From G965116155 sp965116155 (GTDB lineage: Bacteria > Bdellovibrionota > Bdellovibrionia > Bdellovibrionales > UBA1609), in assembly GCA_965116155.1 (NCBI GenBank), contig OZ220488.1, forward strand, positions 186,001 to 250,000: 64,000 bases of DNA, given 5' to 3'. Each line of letters starts with the position of its first letter. The stretch's first letter is position 1. This document shows, in pieces, positions 17,081 through 26,042 of the stretch. The translations under genes and the position numbers were made by a program. The notes under the pieces were generated by a model. That model was given only the letters and a program-made list of their open reading frames with translations. It was not told the DNA's origin and did no database searches.

Positions 17081-18874
17081 GTGAAAAAAGAAAGCGCTTT
17101 AAAGCTGCGATTGGGAAAGATGGATTTTGAAAAACCCTCCCCTGCGGGTGTGTTTTTTTTAAAAAACTTTGCCCTATTGTCACAGGCATGGCAGCTGGGT
17201 GCGGTGCATTTTTTAATGCTGGGCTATTTGGCTATTCAGTGGCAGCAGCGCAATTTTATAAACACCGAGGTGTGGTTGCCGGTGTTTGGAGCTTTGGGGG
17301 TTTCGTTTTTGGTGCATAGTGCGTATGTGCTGGTGGTGCAATTTAGGCGCTTTAATGCATTAAAGCCCGTGCTGGGGCATGGGGTGTTTTTTGTAGATGC
17401 TTTGGTGTTGGCGCTGTTGATGTATTTTACCACTCTAGGTGTAGGGGGTGGGCTTTATGTGCTGCTGATGCTGGTGAATGTGTTTTTTTACGGGCTGCTG
17501 CATGGCAAGCGCAGTATGCATTTGGCGTTATTTTCTGGCATTTGCTATAGCGGAGCTTTGGTTTTAGGAGAGCTTTCGGGCTGGTGGTTTTATGCCGGGC
17601 TGGTGATAAATAACGTGGGCTTTTTAGGAGTGGGTGCGCTTAGCGCGGCACTGAGCGTGAGCCAGCAGGCTTTAAATGTGGCACGTTTAAGGAGCGAAAA
17701 ACAAGCCCTCGAGCTAAAGCGCATTAACGACCTGGTTTTAAAGAGTGCCGGTGCAGGGATTGTAACGACTGATATTTGGGGCGTGGTGGTGTCTTGTAAT
17801 GCTGCTGCGAGTAAGATTTTAGAAACCTCTCTTGTGGGTGAGAAGCTAACAACTATTTTGCCAGACCTATGGGGCGAAGTAGAGGTAGAGCCTTTGTTGC
17901 AATCAGTGAAAAACACACAAATTGCAGATTTAAGTTATATGACTCCTTCAGGTAAAACTTGGCGCAGTTTAAATATTGTGGGCGCAACCATATGGGAGGG
18001 TGGGTCGAAAGAGAGTGGCCGCGCTATGGGGAGGGTTTTTGTGCTAAATGATATTACAGAGCAAAAGCGCCTGGCTCAGGAGGCTTATAGAAACGAGCGT
18101 CTGGCTTCGGTGGGACAGATGGCGGCTCAATTGGCCCATGAAATCCGTAACCCTCTTACCAGTATGCAAGGGGGGGTGGAGCTTATTGCAGCGGCACCGC
18201 ATTTAAAGCAAGCCATGTCGCAGCAAGAGCAGGGCTTGGTTGGAATTATTCTTAAGGAAATCGCAAGGCTCAACAACTTGCTGACGGAGCTTTTGGACTT
18301 TGCAAAACCTAACCAGTTTCAGTTTGAACCTGTAGATTTGGGGCAAATTTTGCGCGAATGCTCAGACTTAGCAAAAGCTGAGGCTAAGGGGTGGCAGGTG
18401 GAGTTAAACTTAAAGCATACGTCTCGCGTTAAGGCGAACCCTGAAAAACTAAAGCAAGCTTTTTTGAATATTATAAAAAACGCGCAGCAAGCAACTTTAG
18501 AGAGCATGCGTAAACACAAAAAAGCACCTGTCTCAAGTGAAGAGATCGCGGCTGTTGCTTACGCTTCTAGAGCCGAATTGGGGGATTATTGTATTAAAAT
18601 TGAAACCTGCAACACTCCACAAGGAGTGCAGGTGCTGCTGCAAGACTACGCTGATGGCATGACTAAGGAGCAGGTAAAAAAAGCCTTTGAGCCTTTTTGC
18701 ACAACTAAATCCAAGGGTACGGGTTTGGGCTTGCCGATTAGTTTAAAAATTATAGAAGCCCACGGGGGTGGAATTAATATAAAAAGTCAGCCAGGTAAAG
18801 GAACAGTGGTAGAGGTAAACTTGGCAAAGGAGCCAAAGGTACGATTTTTTCCGCTTAAAAAGGGGCAGCCATGA
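17081..18874 (+). CDS. pilS: PilS-like sensor histidine kinase
   Basis: A 597-residue membrane sensor starting at GTG, with GAGAGGAT before it. About six membrane segments occupy residues 35-200, then a PAS-like domain (about 220-325) and the kinase core. The H-box HEIRNPLTSMQGGVELI carries phospho-acceptor His353, the N-box is NIIKNAQQAT, and the G-box is GTGLGLPISLKI. The D-box reads DYADGM where DxGxG is usual; Asp and Gly are kept. The gene ends ATGA with the response regulator start, so the two are coupled. The pil context argues for PilS, which in relatives controls pilin transcription through PilR and sigma-54. Confidence 0.88.
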   Translation: MKKESALKLRLGKMDFEKPSPAGVFFLKNFALLSQAWQLGAVHFLMLGYLAIQWQQRNFINTEVWLPVFGALGVSFLVHSAYVLVVQFRRFNALKPVLGHGVFFVDALVLALLMYFTTLGVGGGLYVLLMLVNVFFYGLLHGKRSMHLALFSGICYSGALVLGELSGWWFYAGLVINNVGFLGVGALSAALSVSQQALNVARLRSEKQALELKRINDLVLKSAGAGIVTTDIWGVVVSCNAAASKILETSLVGEKLTTILPDLWGEVEVEPLLQSVKNTQIADLSYMTPSGKTWRSLNIVGATIWEGGSKESGRAMGRVFVLNDITEQKRLAQEAYRNERLASVGQMAAQLAHEIRNPLTSMQGGVELIAAAPHLKQAMSQQEQGLVGIILKEIARLNNLLTELLDFAKPNQFQFEPVDLGQILRECSDLAKAEAKGWQVELNLKHTSRVKANPEKLKQAFLNIIKNAQQATLESMRKHKKAPVSSEEIAAVAYASRAELGDYCIKIETCNTPQGVQVLLQDYADGMTKEQVKKAFEPFCTTKSKGTGLGLPISLKIIEAHGGGINIKSQPGKGTVVEVNLAKEPKVRFFPLKKGQP

Positions 18875-20382
18875 AACATGCACGAATTTTAGTTGTGGAC
18901 GACGAGCGTAGTATTAGAGAAATTTTAAGCGTAGTGCTGCGTGAAGAGGGCTACGAGGTAGATACAGCCGTTAATGGGCGACAGGCTTGGGGCTTGTTTC
19001 AAAAACAGAGCTACGACATGGTGGTGTCAGACTTAAAAATGCCCGAAATGGACGGCCTAGAGCTACTTAGCAAGGTGAAATCCGTACAGCCTGGCGTGGT
19101 ATTTTTGATGGTCACGGCTTTTAGCACGGCTGATACTGCGGTAGAAGCCATGCGCTTGGGGGCGTATGATTATTTATCAAAACCTTTTAAGCTAGATGAA
19201 GTGCGGCTTAATGTATCTAATGCTCTTAATAGCCGAGCGCTACAGGTGGAGAACCAGCAGCTTAAAAAGCAATTAGGCAAAAAGCATCAATTTAAAAACT
19301 TGGTCGGCAACTCTATTGTGATGCGGGATATGTTTGATCTTATTAAGCGCGCGGCGCGCACGCCTACTAGTATTTTAATCCAAGGCGAAAGTGGCACGGG
19401 TAAGGAGTGTGTGGCTAAGGCTGTACATTATAATAGCGATAGAAAATCTAAAAGCTTTGTTCCGATTAACTGCGGAGCGATTCCGGAGACCTTGATCGAG
19501 TCGGAGTTGTTTGGGCATAAAAAGGGCTCCTTTACGGGTGCGGTGGCGGATAAAAAAGGCGTATTCGAGGCAGCAGATGGGGGAACTTTGTTTTTAGACG
19601 AAGTGGGAGATTTGCCTTTGTCTATGCAGGTAAAGCTCTTGCGGGCCATTCAGGAGCGTCAGGTGCGACCGGTGGGTTCGCCGAAGTCTTTTAGTGTGGA
19701 TGTGCGCTTGGTGTCGGCCAGTAATGCTAGCTTGCATGACATGGTAGAGGCAGGTGAATTTAGAGCGGATCTTTATTATAGGCTCAATGTCATTAGGGTG
19801 GAGGTGCCGGCTTTGAGGGACAGAGGTGAGGATGTGCCCTTGTTGGCGGAGCATTTTTTAAAAAAATACAACGCCAAAATGGGGCGTGACATTAAAAGCA
19901 TTAGTGCTGAGGCTATGGAGTTTTTAAAAAACTACCGCTACCCTGGTAATGTGCGGGAGTTAGAAAATATCATAGAGCGTGCTGTGGCCTTAGAGCCTGG
20001 GGGGTGTTTGTTGCCTGAAAGTTTTGAGCACGGACTCATTAGTACCCATAGGCCTAAGAGTGTGACAGAGTTAAAAATTCAGGCACCGCTTCCAGAAGGG
20101 GGTGCAGCAGATTTTGACAATGCTTCAACTGCGGCTCATGCCAGCACGTTGTCGGCAGATAAAGGAGACGCCGGTGCAGGTGCAAGCCACGCGCAAGCCA
20201 CGCTAAAGCAGGGCGAGAGTGTGGACTTGGATCAAATTATGGAGAGCGTGGAAAAGTCTTTACTCGTGCAGGCTTTAGAGCGCACGCAGGGTGTGCAAAG
20301 GCGCGCGGCTCGGCTATTAAAAATCAATGCCCGCTCCATGCGGTACCGCATGGCCAAGTACAACCTGAAGGAAACAGGTTAG
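18871..20382 (+). CDS. pilR: PilR-like sigma-54-dependent response regulator
   Basis: This is an NtrC-type activator of 503 residues. The receiver domain has phospho-acceptor Asp54 in SDLKMPEMDG. The AAA+ domain has Walker A GESGTGKE at 172-179, the sigma-54 contact loop written KGSFTGA (Ser instead of the first Ala of GAFTGA), and an arginine-finger region near ALRDRGEDVP. A low-complexity Ala/Gly linker (about 400-445) precedes a C-terminal Fis-type helix-turn-helix (RRAARLLKINARSMRYRM). It overlaps the kinase gene by 4 bases. Targets cannot be seen here because no pilin gene lies in the window. Confidence 0.9.
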   Translation: MKHARILVVDDERSIREILSVVLREEGYEVDTAVNGRQAWGLFQKQSYDMVVSDLKMPEMDGLELLSKVKSVQPGVVFLMVTAFSTADTAVEAMRLGAYDYLSKPFKLDEVRLNVSNALNSRALQVENQQLKKQLGKKHQFKNLVGNSIVMRDMFDLIKRAARTPTSILIQGESGTGKECVAKAVHYNSDRKSKSFVPINCGAIPETLIESELFGHKKGSFTGAVADKKGVFEAADGGTLFLDEVGDLPLSMQVKLLRAIQERQVRPVGSPKSFSVDVRLVSASNASLHDMVEAGEFRADLYYRLNVIRVEVPALRDRGEDVPLLAEHFLKKYNAKMGRDIKSISAEAMEFLKNYRYPGNVRELENIIERAVALEPGGCLLPESFEHGLISTHRPKSVTELKIQAPLPEGGAADFDNASTAAHASTLSADKGDAGAGASHAQATLKQGESVDLDQIMESVEKSLLVQALERTQGVQRRAARLLKINARSMRYRMAKYNLKETG

Positions 20383-20383
20383 A

Positions 20384-20500
20384 GCAAATTACAGACCGAC
20401 AAAACACCTCTTGCTGGGTAGCGCAGCCTGGCAATGCGCCTTTAGGCGTGTCAGGCAAGCGGAAAGCCAAGAGGTGTTTTGTCGGTCTATGCAGCCTCCG
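20384..20500. repeat. Family B hairpin downstream of pilR
   Basis: Perfect arms AGACCGACAAAACACCTCTT (from 20393) and AAGAGGTGTTTTGTCGGTCT (to about 20488) enclose a loop with an inner stem GCGCCTTTAGGCG. Only the hairpin module of family B is present. It may terminate pilR transcription (inference). Confidence 0.8.
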
Positions 20501-20502
20501 TA

Positions 20503-20641
20503 ACTGGCATATACTCTTGGGCCTCGGGTTAGCGCACAACCTTGGGTTCAATTAGCTGCCAATCCACCCAGTATCCTGCGTCACCAGATCTCATCCAATT
20601 AAGACTGGCGCGCTAAAATCGGCCCAAGAGTATATGCCAGT
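20503..20641. repeat. Family C long inverted repeat
   Basis: Perfect 21-base arms lie at 20503-20523 (ACTGGCATATACTCTTGGGC...) and 20621-20641, separated by a 97-base loop. Neither the arms nor the loop match family A or B. A small non-autonomous mobile element or a structured RNA is possible. The rest of the gap up to 20704 holds nothing recognised. Confidence 0.6.
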
Positions 20642-20704
20642 CACAATGGCTGATTAGCAAGATAGTGCCAATTGCATGTTTGGTGCACTAAACAACCTCA
20701 AGGC

Positions 20705-21000
20705 CCTGCATGCGTAAGCATTAGAGTGCTAGTAAAATTCTCTGGGACTAAGCGACGCTATTATCGCAGCCTTCTGGAAGAAGGCGTCCGCGATAATAGC
20801 AAGCGTAGCTGAGAATTTTGCGGCCTATAAGGCTACTATAAGCCCGTACTCGCAAGTGCTATTTCAGGTAAACTGAGGAAAGTAATGTCGCCTGAGGCCG
20901 GGCTTTATTGATCGCGAAAAAACCAGGCGTGACCTGACCTGCCAGATTGGCTTAACGCCATGGACACCTCTTGCTGGGTAGCGCAGCCCCCCACTTTGTG
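20705..21000. repeat. Hybrid of family A hairpin and family B long module
   Basis: 20718-20830 is a family A hairpin (TAAAATTCTCTG and CTGAGAATTTTG, inner stem GCTATTATCGC with GCGATAATAGC) ending GCGGCCTATAAGGCTAC. From about 20838 the sequence switches to the long module of family B (AAGCCCGTACTCGCAAGTGC ... GACCTGACCTGCCAGATTGG), then the start of a B hairpin (CACCTCTTGCTGG) that breaks off near 20990. Modules of the two families are therefore joined in one element. Confidence 0.75.
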
Positions 21001-21065
21001 TCTCACCATGTCCCGCTGGCAGGGCCGAAAGGGCCAGGATCCTAGTGGGATCAAATAGCAGCATG

Positions 21066-21137
21066 ATAGCCCCACAGGCCAAAGCATCAAAGCCCAGCTT
21101 TAAAGCTGGGCTTTGATGCTTTGGCCTGTGGGGCTAT
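21066..21137. repeat. Perfect 72-bp palindrome at the 3' end of uvrA
   Basis: Two 36-base arms with no spacer are exact reverse complements (centre between 21101 and 21102; central core CAGCTTTAAAGCTG). The right arm is the last 12 codons of the uvrA-like gene; the left arm copies them in inverted form past the stop. It could act as a bidirectional terminator. A fold-back assembly artefact is the main alternative. Confidence 0.85.
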
Positions 21138-23940
21138 TGGGGTTGTTTAAAAGTTCCCATGGGGTGCTTTGGGCGATGATTTTTCCGCCCTTAGGGCCCG
21201 CGCCGGGGCCCATTTCGATAATCCAGTCGGCCTGCAAAATGACATCTTCGTTGTGCTCTATAATCAGCACACTGTTACCTGCGTCTACCAATTGGCTCAG
21301 TACTTTCATAAGGGTGTTAACCTCTTTAAAGTGCAGCCCGCGTGTGGGTTCGTCTAATATAAACAAACACCGCTTATGGGCTTTTGGCTCACAAAAGCTG
21401 TGAGCTAGCTTGATACGTTGTGCTTCGCCTCCGGATAAAGTGTCGGCTCCTTGGCCGATTTTAAGATAGCCTAAGCCCACTTCGCGCAAGGCCTTAAGGG
21501 CGCGTTTTATAGGAACCTGTTCAAACAGGCCCCATGCTTCGTCAATTTGCATGTTGAGGATATCGTGTACGTTTTTAGAATTCCATTTAATAGCAAGGGC
21601 TTCTGGCGTGAACTTAATGCCGTGGCACACTTTGCAAGTGCTACGTATGTTGTCCATAAATACCATGTCGATCTCTTCATACCCAAGACCTTCACAGTGC
21701 GAGCAGCGCCCTCCTTCTACATTGAGGCTAAAAAAACCAGGCCCATACCGATACCCTTGTTGTGCAGCAGCTTCGGCTAGCAGTTTGCGTATAGGGACAA
21801 AAATTTCCATATAAGTTGCCACGCAGGCCCGCTTGGTTTGGGCAATGCTGCTAGACTCTATGAAGCACAGGTTATCTATATGTTCGTACCCCTCAATGCT
21901 GTCAAAGCTCAGTGCCTGTTTGCGTACACTAGTGGGGCTGAGTTTTTGAAGCAGCGCTGGATAAAGGCTTTGGGTTACAATGCTGCTTTTTCCGCTGCCG
22001 CTAACACCAGCCATAACGACGAGCCTTTTTAGCGGCACACTAAGGTTTGCGGATTTAAGATTATGCCCCTTAGCTCCTTTGAGCTGGATAAAGTATTTTT
22101 GGTTTTCTAAACTCACACTGCGCTTTGGAGTGCTGGCAGGAGCAGGCCCGGATAAAAACCCCACCGTGTTGGAGTTAGCAGTTTTTAAAAACTCTGCCCT
22201 TGTGCCTGAGAACATGACCTTGCCGCCATTGCTGCCAGACTCTGGGCCCATTTCTATAATATGAGTGGCTTGTTGCAAGGTGCTGCGGTCGTGTTCGACC
22301 ACAACCAAAGTGTTTCCTAGTCTTTGAAGCTCTTGCAGGGCTTCTATTAGTTTTTGATTATCGGACATATGCAAACCTATGGTGGGTTCATCTAGCACAT
22401 ACAGACTGCGCGAAAGCCCTGTGCCAAGCTGTCTTGCAATTTTAAGCCTCTGAAACTCTCCACCAGACAAGCTGTTAGTGAGCCGGTTAAGCCCTAGGTA
22501 TCCTACGCCTACACTTTGTAAAAAGTGCATTCTCTTAAGCAACTGCGTGTAGGCTTCGGGGCATTTGGCTTTTTGGGCCTTTGTGAGTTTTAGTTTTTTT
22601 AGCCACACACTAAGCGCGTCTATACTCATGTCACTAAGCTCGTGGAAGCTTTTTCCGTTTAGAAAAAAATTATGCGCCTGCAAGTTTAATCGAGAACCTT
22701 TGCAAAGGCCGCACACTTTTAAGCTTTGGTAGCGCGCTAAAAGTACCCGCATGTGTATAAGGTGTTTGCGTGAGGCAACGTATGCAAAAAAACCCTCCAC
22801 CCCTTCGTAACCTTTAGAGCCTTTCCAGATGAGTTTTTTTTGCGCGTCTGTTAGTTTGTTCCAGGGCTTAATAGTGGATATGCCTTGAGAGGCACAGAAT
22901 TTTTTAATCCGATTCAAATAAGACTTTGTAGCAACTGAATTAAAAGGCTTAAGGCAGCCTTGCTCAATAGTAAGTTCAGGGTTAGGGACGACTTTTTTTT
23001 CGTCTATGCCTTTGTGGTTTCCAAAACCTTTGCACTCAGGGCAAGCGCCTAGTGGAGAGTTAAAATTAAACAAACTAGCCGTAGCTTTAACACCTTGATA
23101 GTTACAGGTGTGGCACGTGGGCTCTTCACCCAAAAAATGCCATGTGGGATCTTCTTTGCTGCTATTGGCAAGGCAGTAGATACAGGCCTTTGCCCCTGTG
23201 GCATCGGGGTGGTGGATGAGAAAATTTTGATACGCTTGCGATATCGAATCAAACATACGCCCCTCTTGATCGGGGCTAGCTGCCAAACGGTCAATGACCA
23301 CATAAAGGGACTGTTTAAGTAGTTTTTTTTGCTCCTTTGAGTCTAGGTCTTGTATTTGCAGCACTTCTGCGGGTTTGTTTTGTGGTTTTATCAAAATCCT
23401 TAAAAACCCTTCGGCTTGGATGTCTTTTAATAGTTTGCGCAAATGGGTGATTTTAGTTTGTTGAGGCAAGGGTGACAAAATGTAGAGGCGTTTTTTGTTA
23501 AAAAGCTTGCACAGTTTTTTGGCACCAGTTGTAGGTGCGCTTTGTGTGAGTGGTATCTTGTGCTCCGGGCAATGAGGCTCACAGAGTTGCTCAAAAATAA
23601 GGCGCAAATAGTCCAGCACTTCTGTAGTGCTGCCCACGCATGAGCGCGAAGTAAAGACGGTGTTTTTTTGCTCAATGCAAATCGCAGGCGGTATATTACG
23701 CGACCCCTCTATTGTAGGGCGGGGCACTTGTTTTAAAAATTGCTTCGTGTAGTTGGACAGGCTTTCAACATAACGCCTTTGTCCTTCGGCATAGAGCACA
23801 TCAAAGGCCAGGCTGCTTTTGCCGCTGCCACTAGGGCCACACAGGCATGTAAAAGACCCCACCTTGATGCTCACATCGACAGACTTAAGGTTATTCTGCC
23901 CCACTCCCCATAGTTGAATATCTGGATTCTGCACACCCAT
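21100..23940 (-). CDS. uvrA: UvrA-family excinuclease ATPase (divergent)
   Basis: UvrA is the damage-sensing ATPase of nucleotide excision repair. There are 946 residues with two ABC modules: Walker A GPSGSGKSS near the N-terminus followed by AEGQRRYVESLSNYTKQFL, signature LSGGEFQRLKIARQL, then a second Walker A GVSGSGKSS and signature LSGGEAQRIKLAHSF. Zinc-site cysteines are visible (CIYC...CHTC, and GRCSHCEGLG...CKVCHG). Several normally constant segments are altered, for example ICIEQKNTVFTSRSCVGSTTE, so this could be a second, specialised UvrA rather than the housekeeping one. Its last 12 codons form half of a perfect palindrome. It is divergent from the ATPase gene at 24089. Confidence 0.88.
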   Translation of the reverse strand: MGVQNPDIQLWGVGQNNLKSVDVSIKVGSFTCLCGPSGSGKSSLAFDVLYAEGQRRYVESLSNYTKQFLKQVPRPTIEGSRNIPPAICIEQKNTVFTSRSCVGSTTEVLDYLRLIFEQLCEPHCPEHKIPLTQSAPTTGAKKLCKLFNKKRLYILSPLPQQTKITHLRKLLKDIQAEGFLRILIKPQNKPAEVLQIQDLDSKEQKKLLKQSLYVVIDRLAASPDQEGRMFDSISQAYQNFLIHHPDATGAKACIYCLANSSKEDPTWHFLGEEPTCHTCNYQGVKATASLFNFNSPLGACPECKGFGNHKGIDEKKVVPNPELTIEQGCLKPFNSVATKSYLNRIKKFCASQGISTIKPWNKLTDAQKKLIWKGSKGYEGVEGFFAYVASRKHLIHMRVLLARYQSLKVCGLCKGSRLNLQAHNFFLNGKSFHELSDMSIDALSVWLKKLKLTKAQKAKCPEAYTQLLKRMHFLQSVGVGYLGLNRLTNSLSGGEFQRLKIARQLGTGLSRSLYVLDEPTIGLHMSDNQKLIEALQELQRLGNTLVVVEHDRSTLQQATHIIEMGPESGSNGGKVMFSGTRAEFLKTANSNTVGFLSGPAPASTPKRSVSLENQKYFIQLKGAKGHNLKSANLSVPLKRLVVMAGVSGSGKSSIVTQSLYPALLQKLSPTSVRKQALSFDSIEGYEHIDNLCFIESSSIAQTKRACVATYMEIFVPIRKLLAEAAAQQGYRYGPGFFSLNVEGGRCSHCEGLGYEEIDMVFMDNIRSTCKVCHGIKFTPEALAIKWNSKNVHDILNMQIDEAWGLFEQVPIKRALKALREVGLGYLKIGQGADTLSGGEAQRIKLAHSFCEPKAHKRCLFILDEPTRGLHFKEVNTLMKVLSQLVDAGNSVLIIEHNEDVILQADWIIEMGPGAGPKGGKIIAQSTPWELLNNPNSPTGQSIKAQL

Positions 23941-23991
23941 GCCGGGCCCTTTCTACCATTTAGAGCCTTTGTTAAGCAATGGTCTTTTTAT

Positions 23992-24053
23992 GGCCATTTT
24001 GCACCCTATTACAAAATAGACAAGACTATTTTTTAATAGGGTGCAAAATGGCC
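23992..24053. promoter_or_regulatory. Hairpin operator and promoter of the DUF4143 ATPase gene
   Basis: Perfect 19-base arms GGCCATTTTGCACCCTATT (23992-24010) and AATAGGGTGCAAAATGGCC (24035-24053) enclose a 24-base loop that holds a further stem AAAATAG/CTATTTT. Directly after it come TTGACT (24054-24059) and TAAAAT (24076-24081) with a 16-base spacer, a plausible -35/-10 pair. This would put transcription start close to the ATG at 24089, i.e. a nearly leaderless mRNA. Autoregulation is inferred. Confidence 0.5.
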
Positions 24054-24088
24054 TTGACTACTTTGCATTGTGGTATAAAATAGTCGTC

Positions 24089-25240
24089 ATGCAAAGGTAT
24101 TTACAGCCGCATATGTTGAGAGATTTAAAGAAAAAAATGCTCTTCCTTGCAGGACCAAGGCAGGTGGGTAAAACCACTCTTGCTAAGGCGCTGCTTAGCA
24201 AGTTCCCCTATAAAAACTCTCAAAAAGGGCTGTATTTAAATTGGGATTTTGATGAAGATAGGGAGATTATTTTAAACAAAAAATGGGACACCACCCATAG
24301 GGTGATTGTATTTGATGAGTTCCACAAGTACCCGCACTGGAAGACTTGGATCAAGGGTGTATATGACAAGCAAAACTCTTTGCATCACTTTATACTAACC
24401 GGCAGCGCCAGGATGGATGTTTATATGGATGGTGGCGATTCGTTAATGGGTCGGTACCATTATTGGCGTTTGCACCCTATTACGTTAGATGAGCGTCCAC
24501 CTAAAATGACGTTTCAGGAGACTTTAAAAAGACTGATGTCGGTGGGGGGCTTTCCTGAGCCTTTTTTGGGCGGCAATGAGCAAGAGGCCCGCAGGTGGAG
24601 GCGCGCGCGCCTGCAAAAGGTGTTGCAAGAGGATATTAGAGATTTGGAGTTTATTAAAAAAACACAAGATTTGCAGCTGTTTTTAGGCTTGTTAAGGCGA
24701 AGGGTGGGGGGGATGGTGGTGCTGTCTCAATTGGCGAGAGATGTGCAAATTTCGCCCCGCACAGCTAAGTTATGGCTTTTGGCCCTGAACCGTATGTATG
24801 TGTGCTTTTCTGTTAAGGCCTATACGTACAAATTGGCAAGAGCGGTGCAAAAGCCTTTAAAGGTGTATTTTTTTGATAACGCGGATGTTGTATGCGGCAA
24901 AGACGAGGGCGCTCGGTTTGAAAATCTTGTGGCGGTGCATTTGCTTAAAAAGCTGCACTACTTAGAGGACTCTCGTGGGTGGGATATGGACTTAAAATTC
25001 CTTCGCGATAAAGAGGGCCGCGAGGTGGGTTTTGTTGTTTTAAAAAACCAAACCCTCTTCGCTTTAGTAGAGACCAAGTTATCAGATGATAAGCTGTCCC
25101 CCTCGCTAAAATACTACTCTGCTAAACTAAACCCCCAGCATGCTATGCAGATTGTTTTAAATTTAAAGCACGAATACGCCACCCACAATTGCCGCGTGCT
25201 CAAGCTCGAAACCGCACTTTTAGAGCTATTTAAAGACTAG
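24089..25240 (+). CDS. AAA ATPase with DUF4143 C-terminal domain
   Basis: The start at 24089 gives MQRYLQPHMLRDLKKKM, the usual N-terminus of this family; an upstream TTG lies inside the operator hairpin. Walker A is AGPRQVGKTTLAKAL (about 23-37) and Walker B VIVFDEFHK. A sensor segment FILTGSARMD and the DUF4143 winged-helix and nuclease-like domain follow (SQLARDVQISPRTAKLWLLAL, then ALVETKLSD). These ATPases are common in mobile or accessory DNA and their biological role is poorly known. The stop TAG is in CTAGCCACAACACCTC, the first bases of a family B repeat. Confidence 0.85.
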   Translation: MQRYLQPHMLRDLKKKMLFLAGPRQVGKTTLAKALLSKFPYKNSQKGLYLNWDFDEDREIILNKKWDTTHRVIVFDEFHKYPHWKTWIKGVYDKQNSLHHFILTGSARMDVYMDGGDSLMGRYHYWRLHPITLDERPPKMTFQETLKRLMSVGGFPEPFLGGNEQEARRWRRARLQKVLQEDIRDLEFIKKTQDLQLFLGLLRRRVGGMVVLSQLARDVQISPRTAKLWLLALNRMYVCFSVKAYTYKLARAVQKPLKVYFFDNADVVCGKDEGARFENLVAVHLLKKLHYLEDSRGWDMDLKFLRDKEGREVGFVVLKNQTLFALVETKLSDDKLSPSLKYYSAKLNPQHAMQIVLNLKHEYATHNCRVLKLETALLELFKD

Positions 25241-26039
25241 CCACAACACCTCTTGCTGGAAGTGCAGCCTGGTGGAGCGCCTTTGGGCGCGCCAGGCAAG
25301 CGGAAAAAAGCCAAGAGGTGTTGTGGCTAGTCTATGCAGCTATCTATGAGCCTGCAGGTCAGGTCTAAGCCCGTACCCGCAAGTGCGATTTATATAAATT
25401 TAGGAAAGTAATGCTGCCTGTGCCCGGAATTTATTGATCTCGATAAGTCCAGGCGTGACCTGACCTGCCAGATTGGTTTAACGCTATGAACACCTCTTGC
25501 TGGAAGTGCAGCCTGGTGGAGCGCCTTTGGGCGCGCCAGGCAAGCGGAAAAAAGCCAAGAGGTGTTGTGGCTAGTCTATGCAGCTATCTATGAGCCTGCA
25601 GGTCAGGTCTAAGCCCGTACCCGCAAGTGCGATTTATATAAATTTAGGAAAGTAATGCTGCCTGTGCCCGGAATTTATTGATCTCGATAAGTCCAGGCGT
25701 GACCTGACCTGCCAGATTGGTTTAACGCTATGAACACCTCTTGCTGGAAGTGCAGCCTGGTGGAGCGCCTTTGGGCGCGCCAGGCAAGCGGAAAAAAGCC
25801 AAGAGGTGTTGTGGCTAGTCTATGCAGCTATCTATGAGCCTGCAGGTCAGGTCTAAGCCCGTACCCGCAAGTGCGATTTATATAAATTTAGGAAAGTAAT
25901 GCTGCCTGTGCCCGGAATTTATTGATCTCGATAAGTCCAGGCGTGACCTGACCTGCCAGATTGGTTTAACGCTATGAACACCTCTTGCTGGAAGTGCAGC
26001 CTGGTGGAGCGCCTTTGGGCGCGCCAGGCAAGCGAAAGG
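25241..26039. repeat. Family B array: three identical 244-bp units plus a partial fourth
   Basis: Units start at 25245, 25489, 25733 and 25977 with an exact 244-base period. By eye the three full units are identical; the fourth is cut at about 26039, where it meets the 3' end of the gene at 26043. Each unit has a hairpin (AACACCTCTTG ... CAAGAGGTGTT, with an inner stem around GCGCCTTTGGGCGC) and a second module bounded by GCAGGTCAGGTC and GACCTGACCTGC. No coding sequence or spacer-like variation is seen. Confidence 0.95.
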
Positions 26040-26042
26040 CTA

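Noticed and set aside
25241..26039. CRISPR array
   Set aside because: The 244-base units are identical throughout with no unique spacers, and no cas genes are near.
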